NCBI GenBank assembly: GCA_019217005.1
Contig: JAHBNG010000002.1
Coordinates: 1 to 64,000 of the forward strand
DNA length: 64,000 nt
Source: Chloroflexi bacterium TSY
GTDB taxonomy: Bacteria; Chloroflexota; Anaerolineae; Caldilineales; Caldilineaceae
Direction of reading: 5' to 3'
The first letter of the stretch is position 1. Every line of letters starts with the position of its first letter. Below are positions 46,071 through 55,092 of the stretch, in pieces. The notes beneath the pieces were generated by a model, which was given only the letters and a program-made list of their open reading frames with translations, was not told the DNA's origin and did not search any database. The position numbers and the translations under genes are program-made.

Positions 46071-46179
46071 CAGTAGACAGCAATCGTCAGGTTCCTTCGG
46101 CTTTGCGCAGAGCTTGTCTTGAGTCCTCAAAGGAACAAGCCTTCGCTTCATTCAAGAATGACCCGTTCGCGGTCTACTG
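46071..46179. repeat. Possible small element with CAGTAGA ends
   Basis: CAGTAGACAGC at the left and GGTCTACTG at the right share the first seven bases with the 215-bp elements. The flanks ATAGC and ATAAT match only partly. Internal sequence is different. Weak. Confidence 0.35.
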
Positions 46180-46309
46180 ATAATTCATATACAATGCAAA
46201 CATTCTGGTCTCCCCAATGACCAGGAGGTGTGGTATACTATCCACGGCGCGACCAGTGGGCGCGCTTTTTGGTATTGAATCATCTGTTCGACTCGCCCAT
46301 GAATGAATT

Positions 46310-46951
46310 TTGCAAACAGTGACGAAAAACAGTGACTCTCAGCCATATATTATTGGACTGACGGGAAATATTGCAACCGGTAAGAGTACGATTCTGGCTT
46401 ACTTAGCCGCAAAAGGTGCACATGTGATCGATGCTGATAAATTGGCGCATGTTGCGATGTACCCTGATGGTCCCGCCTATCACTCAATTGTCGACGCCTT
46501 TGGTCGGGATATCCTGGATCAGAATGGGCAAATCGTTCGAGCTAAACTCGGTGCAATTGTCTTTCAAGATCCCGCGGCCTTGAAACGGCTGGAGAACATA
46601 TCGCATCCGGCTGTCTATCAACTGGCGCAGCAAGAGATCGAACAGACTGAGGCGAATATTGTGATTCTAGAAGCTATCAAGTTATTAGATGGCGGTCAAA
46701 CAATATCGCTCTGTGATGCAATTTGGGTTGTGACGGCAAGTGAGGATACCCAACTGCGACGTTTGCGCGAGCATCGGGGGATGGATGAGGAAACTGCACG
46801 AAGTCGGATGAGTGCTCAGTCGTCACAAGAAGAGAAGGTGAAACAGGCCGATCAAGTGATCAACAATGATGGAAATGAAGCCGAACTCTTCTCACAGCTA
46901 GATAATCTTTGGGCGGAATTGCAAAGAAATTGTGATGAAAGAACTCATTGA
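46310..46951 (+). CDS. coaE: Dephospho-CoA kinase
   Basis: 213 aa, starting at TTG 46310 (GTG 46319 is an alternative). P-loop IGLTGNIATGKST at residues 15-27, the DADKLAHVAM substrate motif near 42-51, and the lid region LRRLREHRGMDEETARSRM near 160. It phosphorylates dephospho-CoA in the last step of coenzyme A synthesis. AHVIDADKLAH and HPAVYQL are typical of CoaE. A single-copy housekeeping gene, intact here. Confidence 0.92.
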   Translation: MQTVTKNSDSQPYIIGLTGNIATGKSTILAYLAAKGAHVIDADKLAHVAMYPDGPAYHSIVDAFGRDILDQNGQIVRAKLGAIVFQDPAALKRLENISHPAVYQLAQQEIEQTEANIVILEAIKLLDGGQTISLCDAIWVVTASEDTQLRRLREHRGMDEETARSRMSAQSSQEEKVKQADQVINNDGNEAELFSQLDNLWAELQRNCDERTH

Positions 46952-46973
46952 TAGACGAGTGTGTACCACTAAG

Positions 46974-47054
46974 AACCTATCCGAAAAGTGGTTGTGAGTC
47001 CGACCAGCTTCTCGAGTGAGAATAGATCGTCACAGAACTTTTCGGATAAGCACT
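46974..47054. repeat. 81-bp hairpin repeat R5, copy 2
   Basis: Same length as copies 1 and 3, directly after coaE. Its right end abuts the IS630 element, which uses the TA at 47054-47055. Confidence 0.85.
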
Positions 47055-47055
47055 A

Positions 47056-48289
47056 CTGTTTTGTCAGATAAGTTATGATACAGGTTGGTCATCAGAATCG
47101 GTATCCAAAACAGGATAGAAACGCTGGAACTTCTGGCGAGCGAGAGCGGGGGTAAATTGCCATTGAATGGTAGCGGATTGTTCATTGCGCTCGTTGACAA
47201 GAGCAAGGACAACAGTCTCAAGAAGCTCTTTGGAATCAATGCGGCGATCAAGAACTTGGCGAGTGATAACCGAGAGTTCAATTTCAACCATATTAAGCCA
47301 ACTCCCGTTGACGGGGGTATAAACCATCTGAAAGTGCTGAGCCAGAGCGAAAGCTTCCTCAGGCGAAAAGATGGTGTAGAAGGAACTGGGTGAATGAATG
47401 TTGAGATTATCCTGAACAATCTGTAATGAATCGGCATCAGGATTGTGTTTCGTTTTGAGATCATGCATGAAGCGAGCATACTCTTGGCCTCTGCGCCGTT
47501 CGGTAATCTGAACAACCCGCTGTCCAGTGTGTGGCTGGTAAGCAATCAAGATGTAACAGATGCCCTTGCGTTCATAGTGATGATCATAGCGCCATTTCTT
47601 GCCTGGTTTCATCTCAATCGGCACGATTGTATCGCCCAAGAGCTGACAAGGTTTTTCATCGTAACACCCACCAGAGAGGATTCTTGGGGTCATAGGGCTG
47701 TGCATAGAGGTCCAAGATTTGTTCCATGTGCCACAAGTATGTAGGTGTTAACTTTCCGATACACCACTGCACCTTCAAATGGGGTTTCAGTTCGTTTTTT
47801 TCAGAATTTCACTCACGGTTTCATGCGAAATGTCTTCCACAAACTTTAACTCAACCGCTGTGGTTGCTAGCAGCCTTAAAGTCCATCGGCTTCGCCCATC
47901 TGGTCCTTTCGTACACGCTAGTGCCGTGATTTTGGCTCTGGCTTCGTTACTAATCTCGACTGGTCGTCCGCTTCTTGGCCTCTCTTCTAGGGCTTTGGTT
48001 AGCCCTTCCGTCACATATCTTTTGCGGATTCGCACCACCGTTGCTCGCGTCACTCCCACTCGTTCCATGATTTCTCTGTCTGTTTTTCCTCCATCTGACA
48101 AGAGCAGAATATGTGCCCTTCTTATCTTTCTTACGTTCTCTTTTCCTTTTGCCGTTATTCGCCTTAATTCATTTCTGTCTTTATCACTTAGTTTAACTTT
48201 ATATACTTGCTTCATTTCTCTCTGCCTCCTCGTTTTTTTAGTCACTTTCTGGCAGAGTTTACCGTATTATAACTTATCTGACAAAACAC
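47056..48289 (-). mobile_element. IS630-family insertion sequence (1234 bp)
   Basis: Inverted ends TGTTTTGTCAGATAAGTTAT on both sides and the family's TA target duplication (47054-47055 and 48290-48291). It sits exactly between repeats R5 and R4. Confidence 0.9.
47073..48245 (-). pseudogene. IS630 transposase, two frames plus a second indel
   Basis: The first frame (48245-47787) encodes the helix-turn-helix half (DREIMERVGVTRATVVRIRK). It ends beside AAAAAAAC, where a -1 shift continues into ELKPHLKVQWCIGKL, a layout used by some IS630 elements for programmed frameshifting. A further G too many near 47675 breaks the second half before YDEKPCQLLGD. From there to 47073 the DDE domain is open (VYTPVNGSWLNMVEIELSV with the last acidic residue). 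The second lesion probably inactivates it. Confidence 0.8.
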
Positions 48290-48385
48290 TAGGAGCCGTT
48301 GACATTTGACAGCCCTCTCGAGAGAACGTACCGCCCAACGCGACCAAGTCTCTGAGGGCGCACTCTAAATGTCAACAGAACCTAA
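48289..48385. repeat. CTAGG/TTGACATTT hairpin repeat R4, copy 3
   Basis: CTAGGAGCCGTTGACATTTG...CTAAATGTCAACAGAACCTA, 97 bp like copy 1. Its left edge overlaps the IS630 target site. Confidence 0.8.
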
Positions 48386-48533
48386 AGTGTGTAAACGAAC
48401 ATTGCTTAGTCAGAGAGCCGCTGCATTTACACACCTTGGGACACACTCACGATAGACTCTTCGCTTCACTCGAGAATGAGATCAATGAGTTCTTGCATCT
48501 TTGTTCCAAAGCAGTGGCAAGGCCATAAACAAT

Positions 48534-48725
48534 ATGGATTCTTTGAAAAAATTCTGGACGGACCATCCAGTGATATCGAATTGGCTGGTATTAGCAATTG
48601 GAATGGTCATTATTCTTTTCTTTAGCGCCCGACATGTTGGCTTTTTGCCGGGACAGTGGACCGCTCTTATTGGTGCGACCGTTGTATTGGCGGGATTATG
48701 CGCCTGGATCATCAGTTGGGAGTAA
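48534..48725 (+). CDS. Small two-helix membrane protein
   Basis: 63 aa (MDSLKKFWTDHPVISNWLVL) with two hydrophobic helices separated by a short RHVGFLPGQ loop. Eight bases before dnaJ, so probably in its operon. No family recognised. The ATG at 48534 is chosen because the upstream part of the frame has no hydrophobic or coding character. Confidence 0.65.
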   Translation: MDSLKKFWTDHPVISNWLVLAIGMVIILFFSARHVGFLPGQWTALIGATVVLAGLCAWIISWE

Positions 48726-48733
48726 AGACATAA

Positions 48734-49864
48734 ATGAGTAAACGAGATTATTATGAAGTTCTGGGTGTAGATCGAAATGTTGATGCGAACACGCTCAAGA
48801 GGTCTTTTCGCAAACTTGCCCAAAAATATCATCCAGATATCAATAAATCTCCAGAAGCAGAACCAAAATTCAAAGAAATTAACGAAGCGTATCAGGTTTT
48901 GAGCGATGACCAAAAGCGTGCGGCGTACGATCGTTTCGGTCATGCGGGTCTCGAAGGGATGGGTGGATTCAACGCTGATTTCGCTGGTGGTTTTGGCGAT
49001 CTAGGCAGTATCTTTGAGGAATTCTTTTCTGGCTTTGCTGGAGGAGGCAGCAGTCGGGCACGACGCAATGCGCCGCGTCGTGGTGCCGACCTACGGGCTG
49101 ACGTTACGCTGACGTTCGAAGAGGCTGCCTTTGGAACCGATTATACCCTGGAAGTGCCGCGCATGGAACTGTGTGATGTTTGTAATGGATCTGGCGCGGA
49201 ACCTGGATCATCACCTGTGCAGTGCTCCACTTGTGGGGGGGCAGGTGAAGTACAGCGTCGTCAACAGAGCCCTCTCTTTGGTACAGTGGTGACTTCGAGC
49301 ACATGCCCAACCTGTCAAGGTATGGGCGAAATTGTCTCGAATCCGTGTCGAAATTGTCATGGTCAGAAACGTGTCCGCAAAACGCGTAAGTTAAATGTCA
49401 ACATTCCGGCTGGCGTGGATGATGGTACCCGAATTAAGTTATCGGGCGAGGGTGAACGAGGACAAAATGGTGGCCCGCCCGGCAGTTTATTCGTAGTCGT
49501 TGCTGTCGATGCACACCCAATCTTTGTACGCGACGGGTTTGACATTCACTTGGAATTGCCTTTAAGTATCACGCAAGCTGCTTTGGGCGCTGTGGTTAAG
49601 GTTCCAACATTGGATGGAGAAGAATTTGAGTTGGATATACCAAGCGGGACGCAGACAAGCAAGACTTTTCGTCAACGCAATATGGGTATTCCTCGTCTAC
49701 AACGCAGTGGGCGAGGCGATATGCTGATTGCCGTGCGCGTTGTGACACCAACAAAGTTGGATGCCCATCAAAAAGAGCTTTTGCATGAGCTAGCAAATAC
49801 ATTTGATGAAGAGAACGTGGCTCCCCAGAAAGGATTGTTCGACCGGCTTTTTGGGAGTGATTAA
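48734..49864 (+). CDS. dnaJ: Chaperone protein DnaJ
   Basis: 376 aa, full-length type A J-protein. J domain 1-66 with HPD at 33-35. A Gly/Phe-rich region follows ([20 protein letters not shown]), then four zinc-finger repeats ([32 protein letters not shown]) at about 145-220, then the substrate-binding domain ([12 protein letters not shown] to [17 protein letters not shown]). It delivers unfolded proteins to DnaK and stimulates its ATPase. dnaK and grpE are not adjacent. It is followed by prmA four bases later, a pairing seen in many bacteria. Confidence 0.95.
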   Translation: MSKRDYYEVLGVDRNVDANTLKRSFRKLAQKYHPDINKSPEAEPKFKEINEAYQVLSDDQKRAAYDRFGHAGLEGMGGFNADFAGGFGDLGSIFEEFFSGFAGGGSSRARRNAPRRGADLRADVTLTFEEAAFGTDYTLEVPRMELCDVCNGSGAEPGSSPVQCSTCGGAGEVQRRQQSPLFGTVVTSSTCPTCQGMGEIVSNPCRNCHGQKRVRKTRKLNVNIPAGVDDGTRIKLSGEGERGQNGGPPGSLFVVVAVDAHPIFVRDGFDIHLELPLSITQAALGAVVKVPTLDGEEFELDIPSGTQTSKTFRQRNMGIPRLQRSGRGDMLIAVRVVTPTKLDAHQKELLHELANTFDEENVAPQKGLFDRLFGSD

Positions 49865-49867
49865 GAC

Positions 49868-50863
49868 TTGTCTACTGATCATCTACTCGAACTATCTGTT
49901 GTCGTCGATTCAGAGGCCGCCGAAGCGGTGAGCGAACTGTTTAACCGTTATAATGGCGGCTTTTATGATGACGATAGTGAAGAGGGTGAGGCCAGTGGTG
50001 GTGGAGCGGTTATCGAAGCAACTGGATTTGATGATTTCCAACAACCTCTCGACAATGAATTCCGCCTTGTCGTCAAAACTTATATTAAGCCTGGTGACCG
50101 TGGACGTCAGATTCAACGCCAGATTGAAGAAGGGCTTGGGCATCTCAGCCTGATCTACCCCATTCCAGAGCCACAGATTCGCCCCATTCGGGAAGAAGAT
50201 TGGGCACATGCCTGGAAGAAATTCTACAAACCATTACGTGTCGGGCACCGCATTTTGTTGAAACCTGCTTGGGAAGAGATCGAGCCAGAATTGAACGACA
50301 TTGTTATTGAGCTCGAGCCTGGTATGGCCTTTGGGACAGGAATGCACCCAACGACACGCCTCTGTCTGGCAGCCTTGGAAAAAACCGTTGCCTGCGGTGA
50401 TTCATTGCTTGATGTTGGGACGGGAAGTGGCATCTTGTCTATTGCAGCCGCCAAGCTTGGGGCCACAACCATCGTCGCCACCGACATCGATCCGATCGCG
50501 ATCCAGGTGGCTATAGAAAATGCGAAACTGAATCAGATTGAGGTCGGCGACAACGATGGCTGCACCATCAAATTAGGAAGCGTTCCCCAGAATTGTGCGG
50601 CTCGCTTTCAGATTGTTGTTGCTAACATCCTGGCCGAAGTGATCGTTAAACTCTTTGACGGCGAATTTGGCGAGGTGCCCCTACACGAGCCGTTGAAACC
50701 TGAGGGACATCTGATTTTGTCAGGGATTATTGAGGAAAAAGCTGAAATGGTCGTTGAAGCTGCAAAGCGGCATGGATTTGTTGTGGTTGAACGCTTACAA
50801 GAGACGGATTGGATCGCACTTGTTTGTCAAAGAGACGCGCATAGCTCGACAGTGTATCTTTAG
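49868..50863 (+). CDS. prmA: Ribosomal protein L11 methyltransferase
   Basis: 331 aa from a TTG four bases after the dnaJ stop. The N-terminal ribosome-binding domain is followed by EEDWAHAWKKFYKPLRVG near 120 and the SAM-binding LLDVGTGSGILSIAAAKLGA near 180. VVANILAEVIVKLF (the NPPF-like position) is near 260. It trimethylates L11 with S-adenosylmethionine. About 30 residues longer than usual because of an acidic insert near residues 35-50 (DDDSEEGEASGGG). dnaJ-prmA appears to be one operon. Confidence 0.9.
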   Translation: MSTDHLLELSVVVDSEAAEAVSELFNRYNGGFYDDDSEEGEASGGGAVIEATGFDDFQQPLDNEFRLVVKTYIKPGDRGRQIQRQIEEGLGHLSLIYPIPEPQIRPIREEDWAHAWKKFYKPLRVGHRILLKPAWEEIEPELNDIVIELEPGMAFGTGMHPTTRLCLAALEKTVACGDSLLDVGTGSGILSIAAAKLGATTIVATDIDPIAIQVAIENAKLNQIEVGDNDGCTIKLGSVPQNCAARFQIVVANILAEVIVKLFDGEFGEVPLHEPLKPEGHLILSGIIEEKAEMVVEAAKRHGFVVVERLQETDWIALVCQRDAHSSTVYL

Positions 50864-50920
50864 TATCTTACCAACCAATTTCTTGCACATCGGGCAAGAA
50901 GTCGCTGAACGTGACAAGAT

Positions 50921-50972
50921 GAACAAGATGATTGAGATGAATGGTTGTTCATCTCAATCATCTTGTTCTTTT
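50921..50972 (+). terminator. Strong hairpin after prmA
   Basis: Perfect 21-base arms (50921-50941 and 50948-50968, key word AACAAGATGATTGAGATGAA) with a 6-base loop, followed by TTTT. A second inverted pair, GAATGGGAATTAAAT/ATTTAATTCCCATTC, spans 50994-51074. Likely terminates the dnaJ-prmA transcript and, in reverse, the converging operon. Confidence 0.75.
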
Positions 50973-51074
50973 AGTTCTGTCTCGTCCAAGTTAGGAATGG
51001 GAATTAAATAACTTGTGCTGGCCATTCTCGAGTGAATCGAAGAATCTATGCATGGGTGATTTAATTCCCATTCT

Positions 51075-51242
51075 TCAAAGATCAATTTCTTTTTCATCCT
51101 CTAGTGGTTGACTCCAGAACCAGCTGATCCCAATGATCACAACCAAGATTGCACCCAAGCTTAGAAACAATAGCTCATCGTAGATGCCGATATCTTCAAT
51201 ATTCCCAACTGCTCCGTGTAGATTTGTCGTTAAGAACCACAT
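51075..51242 (-). CDS. Small membrane protein (55 aa)
   Basis: MWFLTTNLHGAVGNIEDIGI starts a 55-residue frame with one hydrophobic helix (LLFLSLGAILVVIIGISWFW) and an acidic end (EDEKEIDL). It begins 27 bases after the stop of the larger membrane gene and so is probably its last operon member. No recognised family. Too short to be certain, but the composition is protein-like and the helix is clean. Confidence 0.6.
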   Translation of the reverse strand: MWFLTTNLHGAVGNIEDIGIYDELLFLSLGAILVVIIGISWFWSQPLEDEKEIDL

Positions 51243-51269
51243 AGTTTGTTTCGTATTCCTTCACTCTGG

Positions 51270-52355
51270 TCAATTCGTTAGATTCTTTGCCATTTCAGGA
51301 TGGGTTAGATAACTCATTAGCAATCCCACCACCCCACTCAAAAACGGGATACCAGCCCACATATGAATTTTCCACCACAATCCATGTGTAATGAGCAGCG
51401 TTGTCACATAGAATCCAACCATGACAAAAGGCACGAGAAATGCAAACTGACGGACTGATGTCAGTTTATTCATCGTCGGTTGAAGCGCCTGATAAAGCAA
51501 CTCGGCCACAACACCGGTCAGAATCATTGCAGGTAAAGTAAATGGCGCATCGAGTGAATCCTGCATCACCATCACGAACATGATTGTGTATGGTATGGTG
51601 ATAATAAAAATCAAGGTACCGCGAGGGAGACTCCAGCGCCGCATCATATACAGGAGCGCGCCCATTGTCAGTGCCGAGGGTGCCAAGGCGCTGAAGATTG
51701 CGGTTCTATTCTTCAAAAACTGATGCGTCATGCTCGTCGGTGGCTGAATGTAATCTTGAGGACGGGCCAGGGTCGCATATTGTAAAAAGAAGAACAAAAT
51801 AGAGAGTAGAATCGTCATAGAAATCAGGGCGGGCCAGAAATTGCCCCACGTGATTTTGGCGCCCTCCGGTTCGCGACGTAACCAAGCCGCACGAGGAGGC
51901 GTTGTGGCAAAAAGGACTGCACCACAGGCTAGCAGTAAGTGTGTAGGACTGAGCAAGGCTTCGATATCTTCTTCGAACCCAAATGTCTCATGCCAGAGAA
52001 AATCTCCAAACCCACCCAGCGTGAAAAGCCCAATTCCAACAAGCCCCAAAAAGTAACCCCGTGGAAGTGCCTGCATTTAGCTGTGACCACGCGCAATGTT
52101 CCGTAGATGAGTCGCCGTTAAGAGCGTAGCAACTAGGAAAAAGCCGCCATAGAGTAACGTATGAAATGGAGTGAAGAAAGTCTCGATCAAGTTCGGAATG
52201 TTGTTGTGTGCCCAGCCATCAAAATAGAGATCCACCAAAAAGACACCGGACAAAACAGCAACTGCGAGGTCAAAACGAATGCTATCCCTCGGGTATCCGT
52301 GAATTCGCTGACGAGATGTGGGATTTTTTAGATCGATTATATTACTGGTTGCCAT
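51270..52355 (-). pseudogene. Multi-pass membrane protein split by an in-frame TAA
   Basis: Two open stretches in the same frame, 52355-52080 (91 residues) and 52076-51270 (268 residues), are separated only by a TAA at 52079-52077 that is directly followed by ATG. Together they read as one protein with about nine helices: VFLVDLYFDGWAHNN, FFTPFHTLLYGGFF, then GDFLWHETFGFEEDIEALLS and PTHLLL. Related proteins in other bacteria carry these blocks continuously. Either a recent nonsense change, or the two halves are now made separately. The 55-aa gene follows. Confidence 0.75.
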
Positions 52356-52373
52356 AAAAGCCTCCTTCTATAC

Positions 52374-52436
52374 CGCACTAGCTTATAACTTTAAAATAAA
52401 TTCGGCTGTTCTACTCCACTGAAATCGGTCAAAGGC
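52374..52436. repeat. 63-bp repeat R8, copy 1
   Basis: CGCACTAGCTTATAACTTTA... shares TTAAAATAAATTCGGCT and ACTGAAA..GGTCAAA with the reverse strand of 56895-56960. It lies just upstream of the membrane gene start. Next to it (about 52473-52503) is a small palindrome CGGACAATT/AATTGTCCG. Confidence 0.55.
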
Positions 52437-52550
52437 GAAATCCACATGAAGCCGAGAAATCGGTCGATCGGACAATTTTCTGTCGAGAGACAATTGTCCG
52501 AAGTTAAAATGATGTGGCTATTATCATTGCGCCTTCATGCAAAAATTTCG

Positions 52551-52705
52551 GGGGTGGTTCAGAATTAGGTTTACACTTTTGATACATAGATAAAAATCTA
52601 TATGAGGTCATTTTCTGCCTGAGCATGGCTCAAAGTAGAAAATATAAACATCTTTTCTCTTTGCAAAAATGTAAACCTAATTGTCCGCCTAAAATGAACC
52701 ACCCC
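52551..52705. mobile_element. GGGGTGGTTCA MITE, copy 2 (155 bp)
   Basis: GGGGTGGTTCAGAATTAGGT...CCTAAAATGAACCACCCC, flanked by the perfect 8-bp repeat AAATTTCG (52543-52550 and 52706-52713). It lies in the divergent promoter region between the membrane gene and the GMC oxidoreductase. Confidence 0.93.
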
Positions 52706-52795
52706 AAATTTCGCATGGTCAAAGTGTTGCATTGTACAATAATCGACTCAATGTTCATTGTCCAATTCATAACGGGAGAAAAGTGAGGATACTTT

Positions 52796-54561
52796 ATGGA
52801 TGAAGACAAACAGTTCGATACGGTTATCATTGGCGCAGGAAGCGCAGGGTCCATCCTGGCTGCTAGACTCACAGAAGATCTCAACCGTTCTGTTCTGCTG
52901 GTGGAAGCTGGTCCAGATTATCCAGATGTCGCATCACTGCCTGATGAAGTGAAACATGGGTATGGCGTCTCAAAAGGCGTGCGAGGATTTACATATCACG
53001 ATTGGACCTACCAAGCGCAAGCAACCGAGACAGCAAAGGTTCTTCATATCCCGCGTGGCAAGATCACGGGCGGTTCCAGTGCTGTGAATGGTCAAATCTT
53101 TCTACGCGGCGAGCCAGACGATTTTGATCGTTGGGCAGCGATGGGTAATGACTTGTGGTCGTTTGAGCAAGTATTACCCTATTTCAAAAAGATCGAGAGA
53201 GATTTGGACTTCTCTGATGGATATCATGGCGTAGACGGTCCCACTCCTGTGCGCCGCTATCCGCGGGCAGAATGGTTGCCCGATCAGCTTGCTTACTATG
53301 AAGCCAGCCGAGCAATGGGATTCCCAGACTGTCCCGATCACAATCGCCCTTACACTACGGGGGTTGGTGCCGTACCCCTCAATTGCATTGACCGCATCCG
53401 CTATAGCACAGCCCTGACCTATTTAGCAGAGGCGCGCCAACGACCAAATCTGACCGTCAAAGCCAATGGTTTGGTTCATCGCATCCTGTTCGAAGGCAGA
53501 CGGGCGAAGGGGATTACAGTCGCACAGGAAGGCTCGCTGGAAACCATCACAGCTGATGAGATCATTGTGAGTGCTGGCGCGCTAGGATCACCACAGCTGC
53601 TCATGCTCTCTGGTATAGGCCCAGCTGAGCATCTGCACACCTTGGACATTCCTGTGCTGGTCGATCTGCCCGGTGTAGGCCAAAACCTACGCGACCATCC
53701 CACCGTCAATATGCACTGGGCAATCCATGACGACGTTCTCCTCGAGCGTCCGCTCGAAGCACAGAAACCCTGGCATCAGGTGATTTTGCGTTATACGGCT
53801 CCTGGGTCCTCTCTAGTCAACGACATGATAATCTACTCAGGAGTGAACACCCACGACCGTATCTTTATCATGCGCCCAACTATCAATTTGGCCGAGAGTG
53901 CAGGGGAATTGCGGTTGCGTACATCCGACCCGACAGCGCCACCATATCTGAACTATCGCTACTTTTCTACACCGTTTGATCAAGAACGTCAACGAGCGGC
54001 CGTACACTTTTGTCACACCTTAACTGCTTATGATTCCTATGAGGCGATCATTGCATATCCAATTAAACCGATTGACGCAGATTTAGCCTCAGACAATGCA
54101 TTGGACCACTGGATCCAGCGCGAAGCTGATACGGGGCATCACTCAGCCGGAACCTGCAAGATGGGCCCCACATCCGATCCGATGGCGGTTGTTGATCAGA
54201 CACAGTAGATCCAAATTTCAGGTTTTGAGAGAGAATTCTGGCTAAACAGTTGACATAAATACAAATTTGCCGGTCGATATCTAGTTTTTGCGTTAGATTT
54301 GGGCGATTTTCAGATATGAAATAGGTTGTTTTCTGTAACCGAAATCTGAATAAATGACTCCAAAATCCCTGCAATCTCGACTGAAAATCGCCAAAAACGC
54401 CAAATTTGGATCTACTGAGACAGGCAAAGTTTACGGACTGGACAATTTGCGTGTAATTGATGCCTCGATCATGCCTGACTGTGTGCGTGCGTGCGAACAT
54501 CAACTCTGCGGTGCTCATGATCGGAGAGCGGATTGCAGATTTTATTCGAGAAGGGATATAG
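52796..54561 (+). pseudogene. GMC-family FAD oxidoreductase, broken by a 215-bp element and a TGCG expansion
   Basis: The 5' part (52796-54202, 469 residues) has the FAD motif TVIIGAGSAGSILAARL at the start, then RGKITGGSSAVNGQIFLRGE near 86 and GALGSPQLLMLSGIGPAEHL near 260. The active-site TGHHSAGTCKMG is near 450. Element F (54203) cuts it. Beyond the element the expected end follows (VYGLDNLRVIDASIMPDCVR), but a TGCG is present once too often near 54484-54495 and shifts the frame. Corrected, it ends NINSAVLMIGERIADFIREG at 54561. Members oxidise choline or other alcohols; the substrate is unknown. Confidence 0.88.
54203..54417 (-). mobile_element. 215-bp element, copy F
   Basis: Same orientation as copy E. 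Perfect repeat AGACA on both sides (54198-54202 and 54418-54422). Inside the GMC gene about 50 codons before its end. Confidence 0.97.
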
Positions 54562-54608
54562 AAAGCAAATTACTTGTCATAAACCCTTTCTGGGTTCATA
54601 ATTGAACA

Positions 54609-54796
54609 ATGCGTATCATTGCAGTCAAACCTATTCGCACCGAAGATGACTATGAAGCTGCGTTGGCAGAAATTGAATCTTTAATGGATAACGTAGAAGG
54701 CTCTCCCTTAATTTAATTCGCAAAATCGAGAGGACGACAGGAATCCCTGCCTCTGTTTTAATTCAGCCCTACGAATTAGCACTCGAAGTCGCTTAG
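54609..54796 (+). pseudogene. HigA-like antitoxin remnant with internal deletion
   Basis: MRIIAVKPIRTEDDYEAALA at the start (ATG 54609) is the typical N-terminus of HigA-type antitoxins. A frame change at about 54710 leads to NLIRKIERTTGIPASVLIQP and a stop at 54796, the typical C-terminus. The middle (the DNA-binding part) is missing, and no toxin gene is nearby. Confidence 0.65.
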
Positions 54797-54877
54797 TTTT
54801 GTTTAGTCAAGATTGGGCAAAGTGGGCCTATCTGGTTTAACGACTCGATGATCAACCCGCGTCCCATTTTCCATACT

Positions 54878-55092
54878 CAGTAGATCCAAATTTGGCGTTT
54901 TTGGCGATTTTCAGTCGAGATTGCAGGGATTTTGGAGTCATTTATTCAGATTTCGGTTACAGAAAACAACCTATTTCATATCTGAAAATCGCCCAAATCT
55001 AACGCAAAAACTAGATATCGACCGGCAAATTTGTATTTATGTCAACTGTTTAGCCAGAATTCTCTCTCAAAACCTGAAATTTGGATCTACTG
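54878..55092 (+). mobile_element. 215-bp element, copy G
   Basis: Near-identical to copies A-C. Flanks ATACT (left) and AGACT (right), one mismatch, the same pair as copy C. It lies at the 3' end of the creatininase-family gene. Confidence 0.94.

Noticed and set aside
52074..52079. Recoding of TAA (and TAG at 36090) as an amino acid
   Set aside because: Many genes here end normally in TAA and TAG, so a code change is not supported; local mutation or restart is simpler.
19180..55092. CRISPR array or integron attC sites as explanation of the repeated 215-bp units
   Set aside because: Units are long, scattered kilobases apart, in both orientations and flanked by target duplications; no spacers, no cas or integrase genes.
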